A stretch of DNA of 64,000 nt from Rhodopseudomonas pentothenatexigens (lineage in GTDB: Bacteria > Pseudomonadota > Alphaproteobacteria > Rhizobiales > Xanthobacteraceae), in NCBI RefSeq assembly GCF_900218015.1, contig NZ_UFQQ01000001.1, forward strand, positions 1 through 64,000, in the 5' to 3' direction. Shown in pieces: positions 59,450 to 64,000 of this stretch. The position numbers were made by a program, and so were the translations under genes. A model generated the notes under the pieces. The model ran no database searches and was not told the origin of the DNA. It saw nothing but the letters and a program-made list of their open reading frames with translations. Position 1 is the first letter of the stretch; each line of letters begins with the position of its first letter.

Positions 59450-59474
59450 TGGCCTGAGGGCCGCGCAGCGGGTC

Positions 59475-59741
59475 TCAGTGCTGCCGATGCTGGCGGCGAT
59501 GCTTGCGCGGCTTCTTCTTCGCCGGCTGCGGCGCGGTGTACCACGGGTTGGTCATGCAGTCGGCGTGACGGCCCGACGCCGACATCCGGCACTGCGCCAT
59601 GGTGTCGTAGCTGCACTCGTCGTACCAGTCGTAGTAGCTCTGATACACCCGCAGGCAGACCGGATAGTCCCGCGCCTCCGCGGTGGTGGTCAGGCCGAGG
59701 CCGGCGAGCATCGCGATCAGGAACATCTTGCGCATCTTCAT
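59475..59741 (-). CDS. DUF3551-type exported cysteine protein, copy 1
   Basis: An 88-residue protein. Signal peptide MKMRKMFLIAMLAGLGLTTTAEA, then a compact Cys/Tyr-rich core with four Cys (YPVCLRVYQSYYDWYDECSY ... QCRMSASGRHADCMTNPWY), likely two disulfides, and a basic tail (AKKKPRKHRRQHRQH). The pattern is that of DUF3551 proteins, abundant in Bradyrhizobiaceae; function unknown. The paralogue at 59845 is about 60 percent like it in the core by eye, so the two are a tandem duplication. Confidence 0.82.
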   Translation of the reverse strand: MKMRKMFLIAMLAGLGLTTTAEARDYPVCLRVYQSYYDWYDECSYDTMAQCRMSASGRHADCMTNPWYTAPQPAKKKPRKHRRQHRQH

Positions 59742-59844
59742 TCGAATCCTTGTTGCGGCGCCGGTCGCCGCGGCCGCGACTCGACGCTGTCGGCAGTGTT
59801 GCAGAAGTCTATGACGGCGCTGGGGCGGGTGCACATGCGCCGGC

Positions 59845-60087
59845 TCAATGTCGCTTGACGCGCCGCGAACTCGGTCCCGTCGGCGGCCGATACCACGGAT
59901 TGACGACGCATTGCCCGGCGATGCCCGAGGCCGACGGCCGGCACTGCTCGATCGAGACGTAGCGGCACTCGTCGTAGCGCACCGGTCCGTAGACCCGCAG
60001 GCAGACCGGATAGTTGTCGTAAGGCTGTGCCGTCGCGGCCGCTGGCAGCGCCAGACTAGCCACCAGCACCATCGCTCCGATCCGCAT
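59845..60087 (-). CDS. DUF3551-type exported cysteine protein, copy 2
   Basis: An 80-residue protein with signal peptide MRIGAMVLVASLALPAAATA and the same four-Cys core (YPVCLRVYGPVRYDECRY ... QCRPSASGIAGQCVVNPWY) as its neighbour. It ends in a basic stretch. The start was chosen because it gives the signal peptide; the longer open frame is unsupported. The 103-base gap to copy 1 is open, so co-transcription is possible. Confidence 0.82.
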   Translation of the reverse strand: MRIGAMVLVASLALPAAATAQPYDNYPVCLRVYGPVRYDECRYVSIEQCRPSASGIAGQCVVNPWYRPPTGPSSRRVKRH

Positions 60088-60313
60088 CGTCGTCTCCGCT
60101 GCTGCGAGGCGCGCCGACCTCCCAAATCGACGGTGCCCCGCCGCGTCTCCGTGCGCTTTTCCCCGACGACCGTCAATCCGGACTGCACAGGTGAATTCCG
60201 GGGATAGTAACGCCTCGTTAACGATTGAAGTTGCTGCGCATCGGGCATTCTTGACTCTAGAACGAAATGAGAACATTGTTCTTGTTATGTTCACAAGGTC
60301 AGGGAGGCGGACG

Positions 60314-60412
60314 ATGTTGAAGATCTTCATCCAGGAGGCTGCGGCGCTGACGTCGATTGCGCTGTTCATCGGCATGGTGGCGGTGTGGGCCCAGGTGCTG
60401 GCGCAGGCCTGA
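60314..60412 (+). CDS. 32-residue membrane microprotein upstream of dnaE
   Basis: A very short frame with a strong AGGGAGG seven bases before the ATG. The product, MLKIFIQEAAALTSIALFIG (then MVAVWAQVLAQA), is one hydrophobic helix of about 25 residues with a polar N-terminus. I have a vague memory of near-identical short frames in related genomes but cannot verify it. Function unknown. Both the ribosome site and the clean hydrophobic composition argue that it is real. It lies 172 bases before dnaE. Confidence 0.6.
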   Translation: MLKIFIQEAAALTSIALFIGMVAVWAQVLAQA

Positions 60413-60584
60413 ATCCGACGGCGTGCGACCGCGTCGGCATAGCGGGGATAAGCGGTCTGCCAATGCTTGCGGTGAAGGGGGAGGGAGCCCACCATTGGGC
60501 TTCCGAGTCGGTGGCGGTGACGGCGCCGACTCCGCGAAACCCATCGTCCCAACCCGCACGTTTGTCTGAAGAGCCGCCGCGCCG

Positions 60585-63500
60585 ATGAGCAATGCCGGAT
60601 TCGTCCACCTGCACGTCCACTCGGCCTATTCGCTGTTGAAGGGCTCGATGAAGATCGCCAAGCTCGCCGAGCTGGCGAAGGCCGACCGCCAGCCGGCGCT
60701 GGCGCTCACCGACACCGACAACATGTTCGGCGGGCTGGAGTTCTCCGACAAGCTGTCGGGCTCGGGAATCCAGCCGATCGTCGGGCTCGAACTCGGAATC
60801 GATTTCGGCGACCAGGACCCGAACGCCCGCCACGGCGCGCTGGCGACGCCGGCGCGGATCGTGCTGCTGGGCGCGCGCGAGCAGGGCTACCGCAGCCTGA
60901 TGCGGCTGAACTCGCGGGCGTTCCTGGAGACGCCGGTCAATCAGGTGCCGCACATCAAGGTCGACTGGCTCGACGGCGAGACCGACGGCGTGATCGCGCT
61001 GACCGGCGGGCCGGATGGCCCGATCTCGCTGGCGATGCTGACCGACCCGGCGCTCGCCGCGGAGCGCTGCGAGCGCCTGCTGCAGGCGTTCGGTGACCGC
61101 CTGTATGTCGAGCTGCAGCGGCACGGCACCGAGGCCGAGCGCCGCGCCGAAGGCGGGCTGATCGATCTCGCCTACGACAAGGGACTGCCGCTGGTCGCGA
61201 CCAACGAGCCGCATTTCGCCACCGCCGACGATTACGAAGCCCACGACGCGCTGCTGTGCATCGCCTCCGGCAAGCTGATCGCCGAGACCGAGCGGGTCCA
61301 GCTCACCCCCGACCACCGGTTCAAGACCCGTGCCGAAATGGCGGTGCTGTTCGCGGATCTCCCCGAGGCGCTGGCCTCGACGGTGGAGATCGCGCAGCGC
61401 TGCGCCTACCGGCCGCTGACCCGCAAGCCGATCCTGCCGCTGTTCACGGTCGGGGCCGGCGTCAGCGACGCGGCGGAAGCCGCCGCCGCCGAAGCCGCCG
61501 AGCTGCGCCGCCAGGCCGAGCAGGGCCTCGCCAAGCGGCTCAGCGTCCACGGCCTGTCGCAGGGCATGACCGAGGAGGACTACCACAAGCGGCTGGCCTT
61601 CGAGCTCGACGTCATCACCCGCATGAAATACGCGGGCTACTTCCTGATCGTGTCGGACTTCATCAAATGGGCCAAGGCGCACGGCATTCCGGTCGGTCCG
61701 GGCCGTGGCTCCGGCGCCGGCTCGCTGGTGGCGTATTCGCTGACCATCACCGACCTCGATCCGATCAAGTTCGGCCTGCTGTTCGAGCGGTTCCTCAATC
61801 CCGAGCGCGTGTCGATGCCGGACTTCGACATCGACTTCTGCCAGGACCGCCGCGGCGAAGTGATCGAATACGTGCAGCAGCGTTACGGCCGCGATCAGGT
61901 GGCGCAGATCATCACCTTCGGCACGCTGCAGGCGCGCGGCGTGCTGCGCGACGTCGGCCGCGTGCTGCAGATGCCGTACGGCCAGGTCGACAAGCTGACC
62001 AAGCTGGTGCCGCAGAATCCGGCGGCGCCGATCACCCTGAAACAGGCGATCGAGGGCGAGCCGAAACTGCAGGCGGCGCGCGACGAAGACCCGATCGTGG
62101 CGCGCGCTTTCGACATCGCGCAGAAGCTCGAAGGCCTGACCCGCCACGCCTCCACCCACGCCGCCGGCATCGTGATCGGCGACCGCCCACTGTCCGAGCT
62201 GGTGCCGCTGTATCGCGATCCGAAGTCCGACATGCCGGTGACCCAGTTCAACATGAAATGGGTCGAGCCGGCGGGGCTGGTGAAGTTCGACTTCCTCGGC
62301 CTGAAGACCCTGACGACGCTCGACGTCGCGGTGAAGCTCTTGAAGCAGCGCGACATCCACGTCGATCTCGCCACGCTGCCGATCGACGACGCGCCGAGTT
62401 ACCAGATGCTGGCGCGGGGCGACGTGGTCGGCGTGTTCCAGGTGGAAAGCGCCGGCATGCGGCGGGCGCTGATCGACATGCGGCCCGACCGGTTCGAGGA
62501 CATCATCGCGCTGGTGGCGCTGTATCGCCCGGGCCCGATGGCCAACATCCCGACCTACTGCGCCCGCAAACACGGCGACGAGGAGCCGGAATATCTGCAC
62601 CCGATGCTGGAGCCGATCCTGAAGGAGACGTTCGGCGTCATCATCTACCAGGAACAGGTGATGCAGATCGCGCAGGTGATGGCCGGCTATTCGCTCGGCG
62701 ACGCCGACCTGCTGCGCCGCGCCATGGGCAAGAAGATCCGCGCCGAGATGGACAAGCAGCGCGCGATCTTCGTCGACGGCGCAGTCAAGAACGGTGTCGC
62801 CAAGGACGCCGCCGACACCATCTTCGACCTCTTGGCGAAGTTCGCCGACTACGGCTTCAACAAGAGCCACGCGGCGGCCTACGCGCTGGTGTCGTACCAC
62901 ACCGCCTACATGAAGGCGCACTATCCGGTGGAATTCCTCGCCGCGTCGATGACGCTGGAAATCCACAACACCGACAAGCTGAGCGAATTCCGCGCCGAGG
63001 CGCAGCGGCTCGGCATCAAGGTCGAGCCGCCTTCGGTCAACCATTCCGGCGCCACCTTCGAGGTCGGGCCGAACACGATCTACTACGCGCTCGGCGGCCT
63101 CAAGGGCGTCGGCCTGCAGGCGGTGCAGCAGATCGTCGAGGCACGCGGCGACAAGCCGTTCGCCTCGCTCGCCGACTTCGCCGCAAGGGTCAATCCGCGC
63201 GCCCTCAACCGCCGCGTCGTCGAATGTCTCGCTGCCGCCGGCGCGTTCGATTGCCTCAACTCCAACCGCGCGGCGGTGTTCGGCGGCGCCGACGCCATCG
63301 TCGCGGCCTGCCAGCGCAATCATGAAGCGGCGACCAGCGGCCAGAACGACATGTTCGGCGGCCTGTCGGATGCGCCGTCGATTATTCTACCGCAGATCGA
63401 GGCCTGGCTGCCGGCGGAGCGGTTGCGCCGTGAATATGACGCGATCGGCTTCTTCCTGTCGGGGCATCCGCTCGACGATTACGCCACCGCGCTGAAGCGG

Positions 63501-64000
63501 CTGCGGGTGCAGTCCTGGTCGGAGTTCTGCAAGGCGGTGAAATCCGGCGCCACCGCCGGCAAGGTTGCCGCCACGGTGGTGTCGCGGATGGAGCGGCGCA
63601 CCAAGACCGGCAACAAGATGGGCATCATCGGCCTGTCGGACCCGACCGGGCATTTCGAGGCGGTGCTGTTCTCCGAGGGGCTGGCGCAATATCGCGAGGT
63701 GCTGGAACCCGGTGCGGCGGTGCTGATGCAGCTCGGCGCCGAATTGCAGGGCGAGGACGTCCGCGCCCGCGTGCTGCACGCCGAACTGCTCGACGCGGCA
63801 GCGGCGAAGACCCAGAAGGGCCTGCGGATCTTCCTGCTTGACACCAAGCCGCTGGAATCGCTTACCAAACGCTTGCAGCCCCCGGAGTCGAAGGCGGCCG
63901 GCGGCAACGTCGCGCTGGTGCTGCGGCTGGACCCGCAGACCGAGGTCGAGTTCGAGATCCCTGGCAGATATCAGGTGTCGCCGCAGATCGCGGGCGCGAT
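60585..64000 (+). CDS. dnaE: DNA polymerase III alpha subunit (partial, runs off window)
   Basis: Replicative polymerase catalytic subunit. The first 1138 codons are seen; the 3' end is beyond the window. Starts MSNAGFVHLHVHSAYSLLKGS, the N-terminal PHP domain with His8 and His10 metal-like residues. The palm has MPDFDIDFCQDRR with the catalytic Asp413 and Asp415, followed by the fingers (PNNPMANIPTYCARKHG-like RPGPMANIPTYCARK) and the YQEQVMQIAQVMAGYSLGDADLLRRAMGKK region, then the beta-binding and OB-fold parts. The features fit DnaE1, not the error-prone DnaE2. Confidence 0.96.
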   Translation, partial: MSNAGFVHLHVHSAYSLLKGSMKIAKLAELAKADRQPALALTDTDNMFGGLEFSDKLSGSGIQPIVGLELGIDFGDQDPNARHGALATPARIVLLGAREQGYRSLMRLNSRAFLETPVNQVPHIKVDWLDGETDGVIALTGGPDGPISLAMLTDPALAAERCERLLQAFGDRLYVELQRHGTEAERRAEGGLIDLAYDKGLPLVATNEPHFATADDYEAHDALLCIASGKLIAETERVQLTPDHRFKTRAEMAVLFADLPEALASTVEIAQRCAYRPLTRKPILPLFTVGAGVSDAAEAAAAEAAELRRQAEQGLAKRLSVHGLSQGMTEEDYHKRLAFELDVITRMKYAGYFLIVSDFIKWAKAHGIPVGPGRGSGAGSLVAYSLTITDLDPIKFGLLFERFLNPERVSMPDFDIDFCQDRRGEVIEYVQQRYGRDQVAQIITFGTLQARGVLRDVGRVLQMPYGQVDKLTKLVPQNPAAPITLKQAIEGEPKLQAARDEDPIVARAFDIAQKLEGLTRHASTHAAGIVIGDRPLSELVPLYRDPKSDMPVTQFNMKWVEPAGLVKFDFLGLKTLTTLDVAVKLLKQRDIHVDLATLPIDDAPSYQMLARGDVVGVFQVESAGMRRALIDMRPDRFEDIIALVALYRPGPMANIPTYCARKHGDEEPEYLHPMLEPILKETFGVIIYQEQVMQIAQVMAGYSLGDADLLRRAMGKKIRAEMDKQRAIFVDGAVKNGVAKDAADTIFDLLAKFADYGFNKSHAAAYALVSYHTAYMKAHYPVEFLAASMTLEIHNTDKLSEFRAEAQRLGIKVEPPSVNHSGATFEVGPNTIYYALGGLKGVGLQAVQQIVEARGDKPFASLADFAARVNPRALNRRVVECLAAAGAFDCLNSNRAAVFGGADAIVAACQRNHEAATSGQNDMFGGLSDAPSIILPQIEAWLPAERLRREYDAIGFFLSGHPLDDYATALKRLRVQSWSEFCKAVKSGATAGKVAATVVSRMERRTKTGNKMGIIGLSDPTGHFEAVLFSEGLAQYREVLEPGAAVLMQLGAELQGEDVRARVLHAELLDAAAAKTQKGLRIFLLDTKPLESLTKRLQPPESKAAGGNVALVLRLDPQTEVEFEIPGRYQVSPQIAGA

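Overview
The window reads as chromosomal DNA of a Rhodopseudomonas palustris-like alphaproteobacterium (Nitrobacteraceae/Bradyrhizobiaceae). Reasons: high GC; the order nuoA-N, birA, rnj, mce, DUF1467, proS, lolCD, dnaE, which is characteristic of Rhizobiales; a glnBA pair; DUF3551 cysteine proteins; and dispersed palindromic repeats of the kind common in Bradyrhizobium relatives. The assignment comes from recognised families and gene order, not from a database search.

Layout. 1-1759: the 3' end of a transposase gene, then an amidase. 1849-5613: an acidic protein of unknown function, then the overlapping bioF-bioD-bioA cluster. 5614-9232 (mostly minus strand): a repeat pair, a coiled-coil phasin-like protein in a two-gene unit with a TetR/CecR regulator, and glnB-glnA behind a candidate sigma-54 promoter. 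9641-12688: NAD(P)H-hydrate repair enzyme and an exported multicopper-oxidase-like protein that has lost most copper ligands. 12835-19793: tRNA-Leu and the protein quality control block tig, clpP, clpX, lon. 20136-24590: a DarT/DarG toxin-antitoxin pair and a membrane GGDEF-EAL protein. 24891-31494 (minus): tRNA-Val, an RND efflux pump with its lipoprotein adaptor, pepT and an HU protein. 31743-31819: tRNA-Asp.

32646-48752 is the complete 14-subunit complex I operon (nuoA-nuoN), with three extra genes embedded: an FkbM-type methyltransferase coupled between nuoD and nuoE, a 71-residue membrane protein overlapping the end of nuoE, and a 69-residue coiled-coil protein between nuoF and nuoG. NuoL carries an unusual 39-residue histidine-rich loop. 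birA, rnj (RNase J), mce and a DUF1467 gene follow. A copper cassette (DUF2946-like, PCuAC chaperone, YcnI, CopC-CopD fusion) then sits before proS, lolC and lolD. The window ends with two DUF3551 paralogues, a 32-residue membrane microprotein and the first 1138 codons of dnaE.

Most of the sequence is ordinary core genome. The parts that deserve attention are the extra genes inside the nuo operon, the NuoL His-rich loop, the ligand-depleted multicopper oxidase, DarTG with its upstream inverted repeat, a triple 21-bp-spaced direct repeat upstream of nuoA, and an orphan minus-strand terminator that suggests a small RNA next to the copper cassette.
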